Assembly: GCF_000368045.1 (NCBI RefSeq)
Contig: NZ_KB849237.1
Location: 1 to 64,000, forward strand
DNA from: Acinetobacter johnsonii CIP 64.6
Lineage (GTDB): Bacteria; Pseudomonadota; Gammaproteobacteria; Pseudomonadales; Moraxellaceae
Reading direction: 5' to 3'
Length of the DNA stretch: 64,000 bases
This document shows, piece after piece, positions 19,588 to 29,813 of this stretch. Both the position numbers and the translations under genes were made by a program. Positions within the stretch are counted from its first letter, which is position 1; each line of letters opens with the position of its first letter. A model generated the notes under the pieces. That model made no database searches. It saw only the letters and a program-made list of their open reading frames with translations, and was not told the DNA's origin.

Positions 19588-19956
19588 TTAATTTAATACG
19601 GCTCTTTGCGCCTTTAAAAAACGTAATTCTTGTATTTTCCATCCCTGATCAAAGACCCATGTTTCTTCGATTTGTTGGCGATTTTCAACCAAACCGATCA
19701 AGACCTGACAGCATGTTTGGTCACGGTTAAACTCAAATTCTTCAAATTCGACGTCGGGTTTTTGAGGTTTCCAAACCCCATTTTTCACAGCATGCGCGAT
19801 CTTTTCATAGCGCGTATAGTTACTCTCTACACGATCAGCTTGTTCATAGACCACTTTAAAATGCTCATCTTCATATTGAGCTAAAACCTCATAATTGCCC
19901 GTAAAAAATGCATTCACCCAAATGTCGCGTACTTGTTCTAGTTGGTTATCCATCAT
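19588..19956 (-). CDS. SnoaL/NTF2-like fold small protein
   Basis: A 122-aa protein that looks like a small NTF2/SnoaL-type cone-barrel: an N-terminal helix (QVRDIWVNAFFTGNYEVLAQYEDEHF), then alternating strands (FEEFEFNRDQTCCQVLIGL, QQIEETWVFDQGWKIQELRFL). Such folds bind small ligands or serve as subunits; no catalytic residues can be assigned. The start at 19956 has GAGG five bases upstream; an upstream frame to 19983 is less likely. It lies between the second DnaA-box cluster and gyrB, on the gyrB strand but behind the gyrB terminator. Confidence 0.6.
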   Translation of the reverse strand: MMDNQLEQVRDIWVNAFFTGNYEVLAQYEDEHFKVVYEQADRVESNYTRYEKIAHAVKNGVWKPQKPDVEFEEFEFNRDQTCCQVLIGLVENRQQIEETWVFDQGWKIQELRFLKAQRAVLN

Positions 19957-20076
19957 AATGACCTCACATTCTGCACTGTGCAAAAGACTTGATACTCACA
20001 TCATGACATCGCTATAAGTCAGTTTAATAACAGTGTACATTGCTTATATTTTATTCAAAAGCATAAAAAATGCTGT

Positions 20077-20103
20077 AAAAAAAGCACCCCGCAGGGTGCT
20101 TTT
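20077..20103 (-). terminator. Terminator after gyrB
   Basis: On the minus strand GCACCC-TGCG-GGGTGC is followed by seven T, just past the gyrB stop. Confidence 0.85.
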
Positions 20104-20124
20104 ATGGCTTATTTTGTAAAGCGC

Positions 20125-22596
20125 TTAAGCATCAATATCCGCATTCAATGCATTTTCTTCAATGAATGCACGACGTGGTTCCACATCATCACCCATCAAA
20201 CAAGAGAACATACGATCGGCTTCAATCGCATCCTGAATCGTGACTTGCAACATGTTGCGGTTTTCAGGATCCATGGTGGTTTCCCAAAGCTGGTCTGCAT
20301 TCATCTCACCCAAGCCTTTATAGCGCTGAATCATCATGCCACGACGAGAATCAGATAAAATATGCTGCCATACCTGATGGAAGTTGGTGACTGCAATCTT
20401 GCGATCACCTTTTTGCAGGTAAGCACCATCTTCAAGCAACGTGAACCAGCTCTTGGAATTCTTCAACAAACGTGCATATTCACCAGAACCCAATAAGCCT
20501 GCATCTAATAAGTAGCTGTGCGGCAGATTGTGTACATAGATGGTGATACGAGGTAAGTAAGTCTCGATCTTTTGACCATCTGCCAGTTCTTTTTCAAACG
20601 TTTCTAAGCTTAACTCAGGACGCAAGCTCGGTTGAATCTCTGCCACAGCACTGCGCACTTGTTCAGCCCACTGCTCAACATAAGCTCGGTCATGGTTTTG
20701 ATCAAGCTTAAAGCCTTCAACCGAAATCAACGCATCTAAGACACTGGCAGGATAACGTACAGTTAAACGCTGTAAGCTCTTCTGAGACGTTTGATAGTCT
20801 GCAATCACATTCGCTAAAGCTTCACCACGGATTGCAGGTGCAGCATCGCTGATGTGCAATTCAAGCTCATCAATCGCGTTTGAAATTAAATAGGTTTCAA
20901 GCGCATCATTATCTTTAAGATATTGCTCTTGCTTGCCTTTTTTCAGTTTATACAGCGGTGGCTGAGCAATATAGATATAACCACGCTCCACTAGCTCAGG
21001 CATTTGACGGAAGAAGAAGGTCAACAATAGGGTACGAATATGCGAACCATCCACGTCAGCATCGGTCATGATGATGATTTTGTGATAACGCAACTTGTCC
21101 GGATTGTACTCTTCACGACCAATACCACAACCCAATGCCGTGATCAGCGTGCCGACTTCTTGAGATGAAATCATCTTATCAAAACGCGCACGTTCCACGT
21201 TTAGGATTTTACCCTTCAACGGTAAAATCGCTTGCATCTTACGGTTACGACCTTGTTTAGCTGAACCGCCTGCAGAGTCACCCTCGACTAGATACAATTC
21301 AGACAAGGCTGGATCTTTTTCTTGGCAATCCGCAAGCTTACCTGGTAGGCCTGCAATGTCTAATGCACTTTTACGACGCGTCATTTCACGCGCTTTACGT
21401 GCTGCATCACGAGCACGAGCCGCATCAATGATTTTTCCAGCAATCGATTTTGCCGCTTGCGGGTTTTCAAGCAAATATTCAGAGAATGATTTATTCATTG
21501 CCTGCTCAACCGCAGGTTTCACTTCACTGGAAACCAACTTTTCTTTGGTTTGTGAAGAAAACTTCGGATCAGGCACTTTCACTGAAACAATCGCAGTTAA
21601 ACCTTCACGTGCATCATCACCAGAAACCGCTACTTTCTCTTTTTTGAGTAAGTTTTCATTTTCCATGTAGCTGTTTAGACCACGCGTTAATGCCGCACGG
21701 AAACCCGCTAAATGCGTTCCACCATCTTTTTGTGGAATGTTGTTGGTAAAGCAACGTACATTTTCTTGATAGGTATCATTCCACTGCAACGCCACTTCAA
21801 CACCAATGCCATTTTCAGCCTGTACGGTGAAATGGAAAATGTCATTCAGATGGGTTTTGCCTTGGTTAATATATTTCACAAACTCAGACAGACCGCCTTC
21901 GTAGTCAAACACATGTTCTGCATGAATACGCTCGTCACGCAAAACAATGCGCACGCCCGCGTTTAAGAACGACAATTCACGTAAACGACGCGCCAAAATA
22001 TCAACATTGAAAATGGTTTGGCTAAAAGTTTCAGCACTTGGCCAAAAACGGACAGTTGTTCCTGTGGTATCCGTATCGCCCACAACAGTCAGTGGGTAAA
22101 CCGGATCACCATGTTTATATTCTTGTTGATGAATATGACCTGCACGATGAATCGTCAGTTCCAGCTTACGCGACAAGGCATTTACAACCGATACACCTAC
22201 ACCATGTAGACCACCTGAAACCTTGTAGCTATTGTCATCAAATTTACCGCCTGCGTGCAGAATGGTTAAAATCACTTCTGCGGCAGAAACCCCTTCTTCA
22301 GGGTGAATATCGGTCGGAATACCGCGCCCATTGTCCGATACACTTACAGATTCATCTTCGTGAATCGTCACCAAAATTTCATCACAGTGACCTGCAAGCG
22401 CCTCATCGATCGCATTATCCACCACCTCAAACACCATATGGTGTAAGCCCGAACCATCATCCGTATCACCAATATACATACCCGGACGTTTACGTACTGC
22501 GTCCAATCCACGTAATACTTTGATACTAGAGGAATCATAAGCTTTTTCTGTGGTTTGTTCCGTTTGAGAAGCAGCTTGTTGATCTTCTGAACTCAT
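20125..22596 (-). CDS. gyrB: DNA gyrase subunit B
   Basis: An 823-aa GyrB, the ATPase subunit of the enzyme that introduces negative supercoils into DNA, working with GyrA. The GHKL ATPase domain shows DNAIDEALAGHCDEI, DNGRGIPTDIH and GGLHGVGVSVVNAL. The TOPRIM part has LVEGDSAGGSAKQGR and IIMTDADVDGSHIRTLL. The C-terminus carries RRGMMIQRYKGLGEMNADQLWETTM. It is the last gene of the dnaA-dnaN-recF-gyrB cluster, 52 bp after recF, and is followed by a terminator. Length is standard. Confidence 0.98.
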   Translation of the reverse strand: MSSEDQQAASQTEQTTEKAYDSSSIKVLRGLDAVRKRPGMYIGDTDDGSGLHHMVFEVVDNAIDEALAGHCDEILVTIHEDESVSVSDNGRGIPTDIHPEEGVSAAEVILTILHAGGKFDDNSYKVSGGLHGVGVSVVNALSRKLELTIHRAGHIHQQEYKHGDPVYPLTVVGDTDTTGTTVRFWPSAETFSQTIFNVDILARRLRELSFLNAGVRIVLRDERIHAEHVFDYEGGLSEFVKYINQGKTHLNDIFHFTVQAENGIGVEVALQWNDTYQENVRCFTNNIPQKDGGTHLAGFRAALTRGLNSYMENENLLKKEKVAVSGDDAREGLTAIVSVKVPDPKFSSQTKEKLVSSEVKPAVEQAMNKSFSEYLLENPQAAKSIAGKIIDAARARDAARKAREMTRRKSALDIAGLPGKLADCQEKDPALSELYLVEGDSAGGSAKQGRNRKMQAILPLKGKILNVERARFDKMISSQEVGTLITALGCGIGREEYNPDKLRYHKIIIMTDADVDGSHIRTLLLTFFFRQMPELVERGYIYIAQPPLYKLKKGKQEQYLKDNDALETYLISNAIDELELHISDAAPAIRGEALANVIADYQTSQKSLQRLTVRYPASVLDALISVEGFKLDQNHDRAYVEQWAEQVRSAVAEIQPSLRPELSLETFEKELADGQKIETYLPRITIYVHNLPHSYLLDAGLLGSGEYARLLKNSKSWFTLLEDGAYLQKGDRKIAVTNFHQVWQHILSDSRRGMMIQRYKGLGEMNADQLWETTMDPENRNMLQVTIQDAIEADRMFSCLMGDDVEPRRAFIEENALNADIDA

Positions 22597-22648
22597 GGTT
22601 TCTCCCTAGCGAAAAATAGGTCTATCCCGTGATGGGTAAAATCTAAAA

Positions 22649-23731
22649 TCATTGTGCGACAACTTGAACTTGACCGTTTTCAACACAGAATAATTGATAA
22701 GAAATAGATAAATCATGTAAGTGATTTTTGACTGATTCATACTCTAAAGTGGTAATAAAAACTTGACTACCCAGTTGGCTCAATCGCTCAATTAAACGTT
22801 GTTGTGCTGTTAAATCTAATTCTGCTGTCAGATCATCTAATAATACCACAGTTTCCTTATTACAAGCATGCAGCATTGCAATCTGTGACAGTTTTAAGGC
22901 TATGATTAACAGCTTTTTTTGTCCACGTGACAGTACGACATCGGCATCGCCAAGGCTTGTTTTTAAACGCAAATCTGCCTTGTGTGGACCATACTCGGTA
23001 TAGCGCCGTTCAAGGTCTTTTTGATGATGACTTTGCAGGTCATTCAGTAACCCTAACTCGGTATGAAAGCCAGGGCTATATTCTAACTGAACCTCGATAT
23101 CTGGCAGCAGGTGTTTTAAATCTTGCTCAAAAAAGCCCTTCCACTGCTCCACAATGCTGACGCGTTGCGAATGCAGCATTTCCCCATAATCACCAAGCAT
23201 TTTGTTCCACGGCTCCAAATCTGCCAGACTTAGATTCCGTCGTGTTTTTAGTAAACTATTACGCTGTTTTAATGCCCGTGAATAATATTGCCATGCATGA
23301 TAAAAATCAGGTTCCACGTGGAACATCAGCCAATCTAATAGTTGCCGTCTAGGCTTGGCACCATGATCAATAATATCGGTACTTTGCGGATCAATCAGTT
23401 GCAAAGGAAGAATCTTAGCCAACTGACCTTGAGTGGCAATGTTGTCGCCATTGACCTTGATGAGCTGTTCACCAGACAACAGCTTTTGCATCCCAATTTT
23501 TTCAGAACTGGATTGGGCAAAGACAATCGCGTCGTGGGTATCGGTTTGAATATAGTGTTTCGGAATATGGGTACGAAAGGAACGTCCTGTCGCCAACAGA
23601 TGAATGGCTTCTAAAATTGAGGTTTTACCTGAACCATTTTGTCCATAAAAAACATTAAACGGTTGCAATCCATGGAGAGCAACCGTTCTGAGATTTCGAA
23701 CACGTTCGATGTTTAAACGCGTGATTTGCAT
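22649..23731 (-). CDS. recF: RecF, recombination mediator ATPase
   Basis: A 360-aa SMC-like ATPase that helps load RecA onto gapped DNA with RecO and RecR. Walker A is GQNGSGKTSILEAI (about 30-43), the signature region is LSRGQKKLLIIALKLSQ, and Walker B is TVVLLDDLTAELD. The start at 23731 lies 15 bp after the dnaN stop, so the two are co-transcribed. Standard length. Confidence 0.97.
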   Translation of the reverse strand: MQITRLNIERVRNLRTVALHGLQPFNVFYGQNGSGKTSILEAIHLLATGRSFRTHIPKHYIQTDTHDAIVFAQSSSEKIGMQKLLSGEQLIKVNGDNIATQGQLAKILPLQLIDPQSTDIIDHGAKPRRQLLDWLMFHVEPDFYHAWQYYSRALKQRNSLLKTRRNLSLADLEPWNKMLGDYGEMLHSQRVSIVEQWKGFFEQDLKHLLPDIEVQLEYSPGFHTELGLLNDLQSHHQKDLERRYTEYGPHKADLRLKTSLGDADVVLSRGQKKLLIIALKLSQIAMLHACNKETVVLLDDLTAELDLTAQQRLIERLSQLGSQVFITTLEYESVKNHLHDLSISYQLFCVENGQVQVVAQ

Positions 23732-23746
23732 GCCTGAACCTAGGGC

Positions 23747-24895
23747 TTAAACACGCATTGGCATGACCACATAGGTCTGATCTTGATGAGCTGGATCTTG
23801 CACTAGAACCGATTGATTTGCTTCGGTCATCGTCATTGACACATCATCACCATCCAATGCGCCTAAGACTTCCAAGATGTATTGGGCATTAAAAGACATT
23901 TCCATTGGCGCATTATTATATTGAATCGCCAAATCCTCTACGGCTTCGTCTTGCTCTGGGTTATTGGCACGCAGCTGCAAAGTGTCTGCGGCAAAGTTTA
24001 AGAACACACCACGTAGTTTTTCATTACTTAAAATCGAAACACGTTGTAAAGATTGCTTAAAGACATCATGTGCAATTAACACATTTTTATCCCCACCACG
24101 TGGAATCACACGGCGATAATCAGGGAACTTACCGTCAATCAGTTTTGTGGTGAAACGAACCGTGGTATTCCCTTGTTCTTTGTCACGACTGGCAATAGGA
24201 ATGGTCACATTCAATAGTTCACGACCGATTAACAACGCCAATTGTTCATCTTCAATGCTCAATAAACGTTGTAATTCGCCCACTGCTTTACGTGGAACAA
24301 TCGCTTGAATCAATTGAGTCGCATTTGAGCTAGCAACAGTTTCACACAGAGCTAAACGGTGGCCGTCTGTGGTCACTGCACGCAGTTGATTATTATCAAT
24401 TTCAAGTAAGGTTCCCGTGAGATAAAAACGCACATCCTGCACCGCCATAGCAAATGCAGTTTTTTCAAATAGGCGCTTTAATTCACGCTGTGTCACCGCA
24501 ACTTGCGTGCCTTGCGTGTTCTCTGTGGTCAATAACGGGTAATCTTCAGCGGGTAAAGTCCCCAACACAAAACGGCTATTACCAGACTTTAAAATACAAC
24601 GTTGATCTTCAGTAATTTGTAAGTCTATCAGTGCTGCAGTCGGTAAAGATTTGCAAATATCCATCAGCTTACGTGCAGGAACGGTCGTTTCACCCGCTTG
24701 TAAACATGCCCCTTCCGCAAGCGTGGTACTTGCAACCAATTCAACTTCTAAGTCTGAACCTGTGATCGTCAACGATGCTTGGCTCACTTGCACTTTAACA
24801 TTTGAAAGAATGTTTAAAGTATGGCGACGTTCAACCGCTCCTACGACATGTGATAGAACATTAAGTAAGCTTTCTTTCGCGATTTTTAAACGCAC
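23747..24895 (-). CDS. dnaN: DNA polymerase III beta subunit (sliding clamp)
   Basis: A 382-aa beta clamp that encircles DNA and tethers polymerase III. Three similar clamp domains of about 120 residues are visible, and the C-terminus ends TYVVMPMRV as in other clamps, forming part of the pocket that binds clamp-binding motifs. It follows dnaA after about 110 bp and precedes recF closely. Confidence 0.97.
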   Translation of the reverse strand: MRLKIAKESLLNVLSHVVGAVERRHTLNILSNVKVQVSQASLTITGSDLEVELVASTTLAEGACLQAGETTVPARKLMDICKSLPTAALIDLQITEDQRCILKSGNSRFVLGTLPAEDYPLLTTENTQGTQVAVTQRELKRLFEKTAFAMAVQDVRFYLTGTLLEIDNNQLRAVTTDGHRLALCETVASSNATQLIQAIVPRKAVGELQRLLSIEDEQLALLIGRELLNVTIPIASRDKEQGNTTVRFTTKLIDGKFPDYRRVIPRGGDKNVLIAHDVFKQSLQRVSILSNEKLRGVFLNFAADTLQLRANNPEQDEAVEDLAIQYNNAPMEMSFNAQYILEVLGALDGDDVSMTMTEANQSVLVQDPAHQDQTYVVMPMRV

Positions 24896-25005
24896 GATAC
24901 ATTCCTCGAAAAACTGAAGATAAAATAATAAATAAATGTGTTTTTAGCAGTGTACTATGCGGCAGAACATGCCGCATTGCAAGAATAGAATTTGAGCAAT
25001 TTTGC

Positions 25006-26385
25006 TTAACTTTGCAGCAAGCGTTGCAAGTTTTTATAGTCCTCATTGAAGATCGGATCTTCATCGCGCAGACTTAAAACTTTTTCACAAGCATGCATGA
25101 CGGTACTGTGATCTCGACCGCCAAAGGCCATACCAATTTCAGGGAAACTGTCTCCGGTTAGCTCCCGTGCCAAGCCCATTGCCAATTGGCGGGGACGAGC
25201 ATAAATACGGGTCCGTTTAGGCCCAACCAACTCTTTGAGTGGGATTCTAAAGTACTCACTCACCACACGTTGAATATTTTCAGTACTGATGGTTCGTGCA
25301 CGAATGGCTAAGACATCTTTTAAAGACTCACGTACAACATCCAAATCAATAGCTGTGCCCTTAAAGCGTGAAATGGCCACCACTTTATTCAGCGCACCTT
25401 CCAATTCACGTACGTTTGCAACCACTTGTTGCGCAATAAATAACGCACAGTTTCGTGGTAATTCCACATCATTGCTTTCTGCTTTTTTCAGCAAAATTTC
25501 AATACGGGTTTCAATATCTGGTGGCTCAACCCCAACCGACAACCCCCAAGAAAACCGTGAAACCAAACGTGGATCTAATTCCGTTAATTCTTTTGGATAA
25601 CGATCGGAGGTCAGAATAATTTGCTTAGATTCATCTAAGAGTGCGTTAAAAGTATAAAAAAACTCAACTAAACTTGCCTCTTTACCCGCCAGCAAATGAA
25701 TATCATCGACCAACAATAGATCTAAAGATCGGCAATTTTTTTTAAATTCTTCCACTTTGCCTTGTTGTAAAGAACTAACGAAGTCTTGAACAAAGCTTTC
25801 TGCCGTCATATACATGACACGTGCATTCGGTTTGGCTTGCAACAAAGCATTACCCACTGCTTGCATTAAGTGTGTTTTACCTAAACCAGTCGGGCCATAT
25901 AAAAATAAGGGATTGTGCTGAGAGGCACCTAACTGGGTTAAAACCTTACGACACGTTTCAGCAGCCATTTGGTTTGAACGACCTTCCACAAAAAGTGAGA
26001 AGGAAAATAAAGGATTTAACTGCCGTTTACGGCTGTTTTTAGAATTCCCTTCTTCTTTTTCTTTTTTCGGACGCACAACGGGTGCTGGAGCAGACTCTAA
26101 AGCTGCAGTCGTGGTTGCAGGTTGCTCACTCGCAGATAAAATTGCACCTGGGCGTGAGTCGACTAAAATTTCAACTTTACGTACACGCCCTTCAGAGAGC
26201 TGCTCCACTAAAATTGTAATCAGCTCTAGGTGATGTTCTTGAATGTAACGTGTCCAATAGGGATTCGGAGCATAAAGACGTAGTGTGTCATTTAACTCTT
26301 CTGCAACTAAAGGGCGTATCCACATTGTAAAGACATTCCCAGAGAGCTCTTGTCGCAAGCGAGTTAAGCAGTCCGTCCAAAGCAT
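25006..26385 (-). CDS. dnaA: DnaA, replication initiator
   Basis: A 459-aa initiator that binds DnaA boxes and opens oriC. The N-terminal domain I begins MLWTDCLTRLRQELS, which is typical of Acinetobacter. A variable charged linker (about 90-125) is followed by the AAA+ domain with Walker A GPTGLGKTH, Walker B LLLVDDIHLLAGK and sensor regions. The C-terminal helix-turn-helix has the DnaA signature GGRDHSTVMHACEKV. It is transcribed away from oriC, which holds many DnaA boxes and so probably represses its own synthesis. Confidence 0.98.
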   Translation of the reverse strand: MLWTDCLTRLRQELSGNVFTMWIRPLVAEELNDTLRLYAPNPYWTRYIQEHHLELITILVEQLSEGRVRKVEILVDSRPGAILSASEQPATTTAALESAPAPVVRPKKEKEEGNSKNSRKRQLNPLFSFSLFVEGRSNQMAAETCRKVLTQLGASQHNPLFLYGPTGLGKTHLMQAVGNALLQAKPNARVMYMTAESFVQDFVSSLQQGKVEEFKKNCRSLDLLLVDDIHLLAGKEASLVEFFYTFNALLDESKQIILTSDRYPKELTELDPRLVSRFSWGLSVGVEPPDIETRIEILLKKAESNDVELPRNCALFIAQQVVANVRELEGALNKVVAISRFKGTAIDLDVVRESLKDVLAIRARTISTENIQRVVSEYFRIPLKELVGPKRTRIYARPRQLAMGLARELTGDSFPEIGMAFGGRDHSTVMHACEKVLSLRDEDPIFNEDYKNLQRLLQS

Positions 26386-27057
26386 GTGAAACCCCTATTC
26401 ATTCCATCGATAATTAATAAAAACACTATGTACCCACCGAAGCGGGTCGCCATTCTAACCAAGTTATCCACATCTGTCATGGAAAATTCTGCAGATATTG
26501 CTCAAAAAGCCTGCTTATGAAAATAAATTTAAATTCAAACACTGGTGTGGATAAGTTTATCCGCAAACTGTGGATAGAATATAGCACAAAGTTATCCACA
26601 AACTATTAATTTTATAAAAACAGCCTTATCCACACCATACTTTATTGTTTTATAATTAAAAAAGTGTCATTTCCACAGAAAAAGACAGCCCTAATAGTAA
26701 TAAATTTAAATTTATAAATTTGAATTTATTTATAAGAGACCTGTTTTCTGGGGATAACTGGAGATCCAAAATGAATTTAAATTTAAAAACATACATAGCA
26801 AGTGAATTTAAAGACTTGTGGATAATTGTGTGGGTAATCTTGTTGGTAACTTATATCACTTTAATAAACAATAATCTAGGTTGTGTATAAGAAAAAAGTG
26901 CAGTTGTTTAAACCTTATCGAGAAAAGAGCAAGCTCAAACTGCTGTTACAAATAAAAAGGCTTAATTTCACAAGAAAATCGGTTTTCCATTGACAGCTCA
27001 AGCAATGAACACTAAACTCGCGAACCTTCATTGAATGATCATTTTTGGAGTTTCGAT
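26386..27057. other. oriC, chromosomal replication origin
   Basis: The gap between divergent dnaA and rpmH holds DnaA boxes at 26464-26472, 26546-26554, 26592-26600, 26626-26634 and 26817-26825 (all perfect TTATCCACA or its complement), plus one-mismatch boxes at 26557-26565 and 26569-26577. An A+T-rich stretch with repeated AAATTTAAATTT-type strings (26640-26800) is the likely unwinding element. Gene order and box density make this the main origin. Confidence 0.92.
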
Positions 27058-27192
27058 ATGAAACGTACATTCCAACCATCTGAATTAAAGCGTAAGCGCG
27101 TTCATGGTTTCCGTGCTCGTATGGCTACTAAAGCTGGTCGCCAAGTATTAGCTCGTCGTCGTGCAAAAGGTCGTCACAGCTTAACTGTTTAA
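27058..27192 (+). CDS. rpmH: Ribosomal protein bL34
   Basis: A 44-aa, very basic ribosomal protein of the large subunit: it begins [19 protein letters not shown] and ends [12 protein letters not shown], standard for bL34. GGAG lies seven bases before the ATG. It is the first gene of the rpmH-rnpA-yidD-yidC-mnmE run reading away from oriC. Too short for many ORF callers but unmistakable. Confidence 0.97.
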
Positions 27193-27225
27193 TCAATAGT
27201 TAACGCTTAAACGATTTTGGGTGTT

Positions 27226-27615
27226 ATGACTACACTTTATGGCTTCAGCACAGAGGTTCGTATTCGCTGTGCTGCCGATTATAAAAGTGTCTTCGATGGT
27301 GCGCTTTTTAAAGTGCATCAGCCCCATTTCTTATTTCTAGCAAAACTGACCGAACAACCTCAAAGTCGTTTGGGTATTGTTGTTGCTAAAAAGAAAGTGC
27401 GTCGTGCACACGAAAGAAATAGAGTAAAACGTTTGGCTCGCGAAAGTTTTCGCTTGCATCAACAGCAATTAACTTTAGATATTGTGGTTATGCCTAAAAT
27501 GGGGATAGAAGCAGTGCCTAATGCAGAGTTGCACCAGCAATTACAATTTGCTTGGCAAAAATTACAACGTCTTGCCAAAAAGCATCAAAAAATAGCTCCC
27601 TCCCTGCAAAAGTAG
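27226..27615 (+). CDS. rnpA: Ribonuclease P protein component
   Basis: A 129-aa basic protein subunit of RNase P, which trims 5' leaders from pre-tRNA. The family motif appears as RRAHERNRVKRLARESFRLHQ (split here as RRAHERNRVKR and LARESFR), preceded by GIVVAKKKV. The start at the ATG 27226 is preferred over an in-frame TTG at 27217. It lies 33 bp after rpmH, as in most bacteria. Confidence 0.95.
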   Translation: MTTLYGFSTEVRIRCAADYKSVFDGALFKVHQPHFLFLAKLTEQPQSRLGIVVAKKKVRRAHERNRVKRLARESFRLHQQQLTLDIVVMPKMGIEAVPNAELHQQLQFAWQKLQRLAKKHQKIAPSLQK

Positions 27616-27624
27616 AGATGGCCA

Positions 27625-27945
27625 ATGGTCCGGTTACTGCATTGGTTAATTCGATTTTATCAAATTGCGATTAGTCCTTTACTTGGACCGCGTTGTCGTT
27701 ATATCCCTACATGTTCTCAATATTCATTGGAAGCAGTCCATACACATGGTGCTGTGCGTGGTGTGTGGTTGGCTACTAAACGTATTTGCCGTTGTCATCC
27801 TTGGGGTGGATCGGGGTATGACCCTGTTCCAAACAAAAGGATTCGTTTTATCTATTTTCAGCAAATAGATTCTCAAAAGCATCTGGTTGCTGTACCCTTT
27901 CGTGATTGTTTCTTGAACCAAAATCACTCTAACCACTTGGGGTAA
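27625..27945 (+). CDS. yidD: YidD, membrane protein insertion efficiency factor
   Basis: A 106-aa small membrane-associated protein that helps YidC-dependent insertion. The conserved core reads YQIAISPLLGPRCRYIPTCSQY followed by AVHTHGAVRGVWLATKRICRCHPWG and GYDPVP; cysteines and the amphipathic N-terminus are in place. The tail after PVP is longer than the minimal family and variable. It lies 9 bp after rnpA and 5 bp before yidC. Confidence 0.93.
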   Translation: MVRLLHWLIRFYQIAISPLLGPRCRYIPTCSQYSLEAVHTHGAVRGVWLATKRICRCHPWGGSGYDPVPNKRIRFIYFQQIDSQKHLVAVPFRDCFLNQNHSNHLG

Positions 27946-27950
27946 TCGAT

Positions 27951-29714
27951 ATGCAACAATGGGCCAGGTTTGCCATTCTCGGGGCCATGTTTGTTGTCGC
28001 TTATTTGCTCATTTTGGCTTGGCAAAAAGATTATGGACATGCTGAAACTCAGCCACAGCCACAACAGGCTGCAGCAGTTTCACATGAAGTATCTGCAGAT
28101 TTGCCAAATGCTCAAACGGCTTCAGCAGCGTCTGATATGCCACAAGCAAATATCGCGACTCAGCAACCAGCTACAGAAGCAAAAGCATCTGTAAATCAAC
28201 AGCTTATTTCAGTACAGACTGACCTTTATCATCTTTGGATTAATCCTAAAGGTGGTGATATTGTTCGTATTGAATTGTTAAACCATGACAAGAGCAAAGA
28301 CAGTAACGAAGCATTTGTCATGCTTGAAAGTGATGCAAAACGTACTTATGTGGCGCAGTCTGGTTTAATTGGTCTTAATGGTCCAGACAGTAACCGTAGC
28401 GGTCGTCCAATGTATGAGATTGAAAAATCTGCTTATACATTGAATGATGCCAAAGCGGTTCAAACTGAAGATGGAAAAAGCATCAAAGTGTTAACCGTAC
28501 CGATGGTACTGAAAACAGCTGATGGTGTGGAAATCATTAAAACCTTTACCTTTAAGCAAGGTGAATATCCTGTTGTTGTGAACCATAAAGTGGTGAACCG
28601 CAGTGGTCAAAACTGGCAGGGTCAAATGTTTGGTCAACTCAAACGTGACAACTCTGATGATCCAGGCAAATCGGATCAAGGTATTTTCACGCTGGGCACT
28701 TTCTTAGGTGGTGCTTGGGGTTCGCCTGAAGAACATTATAACAAGCTTAAATTTGCTAACTTCAATGAAGAAAAATTGAATGTTGAAGCGAAAGGCGGCT
28801 GGGTTGCTATGGTTCAGCACTACTTTGTGAGTGCTTGGATTCCTGGTGACTTAAAATTGACGCAAGCCAATGGTCAACCTTATGTCGCGAAATTAGAGTC
28901 GCGTAAGTCAACGGATGATATGAATATCATTGGTTTTACTTCGCCGACGATTACTGTGCCTGCTGGTACAGTGGCTGAGATTGACGCGACCTTCTATTCA
29001 GGTCCTAAAGTTCAATCTGAGTTAAAAGAGCTTGCAACAGGGTTAAACCAAACTGTTGATTATGGTTGGTTATGGCCAATTGCGAAATTATTGTTCTTGG
29101 GTCTTGAGTTCTTCCACGGTTTAGTGGGCAACTGGGGCTGGGCAATTATTTTGTTAACGGTCTTGGTGAAACTGATTCTTTGGCCATTGTCGTCTAAGAG
29201 CTATCGCTCAATGGCGAAAATGCGTGTCATTGCACCTGAAATGCAGCGTATGAAAGAAGAGTTCGGTGAAGACCGCATGCGCTTCTCTCAAGAAATGATG
29301 GCACTATATAAACGTGAACAAGTCAATCCGCTTGCGGGTTGTTTGCCATTGTTATTACAAATGCCAATCTTCCTTGCGTTGTACTGGGTGTTGATGGAGT
29401 CAGTTGAGCTTCGTCATGCGCCATGGTTACTTTGGATTCAAGATTTGTCAGCGATGGATCCGTGGTTTATTTTACCGCTGTTAATGGGCGCAACGATGTT
29501 CATTCAGCAGTCTTTAAATCCCCAACCGGCTGATCCAATGCAAGCGAAAGTTTTCAAAATCATGCCGATTGTTTTCACAGTCTTTATGTTGTTCTTCCCT
29601 GCGGGTCTCGTGTTGTACTGGATTGTCAACAACAGTATCACGATTATTCAGCAGACCTTGATCAACAAATCTGTTGAAAAAGACCGCTTGAATAAGGAAA
29701 GTGCGTCGAGTTAA
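27951..29714 (+). CDS. yidC: YidC, membrane protein insertase
   Basis: A 587-aa insertase that places proteins into the inner membrane, alone or with SecYEG. An N-terminal membrane anchor (about 7-22) is followed by an Ala/Gln-rich periplasmic linker, a large periplasmic beta domain, and the conserved five-helix core near residues 370-570 with NWGWAIILLTVLVKLILWPL and LPLLLQMPIFLALYWVL. It ends with a short basic tail. It follows yidD by 5 bp; its terminator lies before mnmE. Confidence 0.97.
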   Translation: MQQWARFAILGAMFVVAYLLILAWQKDYGHAETQPQPQQAAAVSHEVSADLPNAQTASAASDMPQANIATQQPATEAKASVNQQLISVQTDLYHLWINPKGGDIVRIELLNHDKSKDSNEAFVMLESDAKRTYVAQSGLIGLNGPDSNRSGRPMYEIEKSAYTLNDAKAVQTEDGKSIKVLTVPMVLKTADGVEIIKTFTFKQGEYPVVVNHKVVNRSGQNWQGQMFGQLKRDNSDDPGKSDQGIFTLGTFLGGAWGSPEEHYNKLKFANFNEEKLNVEAKGGWVAMVQHYFVSAWIPGDLKLTQANGQPYVAKLESRKSTDDMNIIGFTSPTITVPAGTVAEIDATFYSGPKVQSELKELATGLNQTVDYGWLWPIAKLLFLGLEFFHGLVGNWGWAIILLTVLVKLILWPLSSKSYRSMAKMRVIAPEMQRMKEEFGEDRMRFSQEMMALYKREQVNPLAGCLPLLLQMPIFLALYWVLMESVELRHAPWLLWIQDLSAMDPWFILPLLMGATMFIQQSLNPQPADPMQAKVFKIMPIVFTVFMLFFPAGLVLYWIVNNSITIIQQTLINKSVEKDRLNKESASS

Positions 29715-29743
29715 TCGAGGCAACTTTTCGCGAAAAGCTGAAT

Positions 29744-29779
29744 AAATCCGCTTAAGATGGTAATCTTAGGCGGATTTTT
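29744..29779 (+). terminator. Terminator between yidC and mnmE
   Basis: AAATCCGC-TTAAGAT pairs with ATCTTAG-GCGGATTT with one irregularity and continues into T residues. Confidence 0.7.
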
Positions 29780-29813
29780 CATTGTGTGACTTTTAAGATT
29801 TTAGGTGAATGTT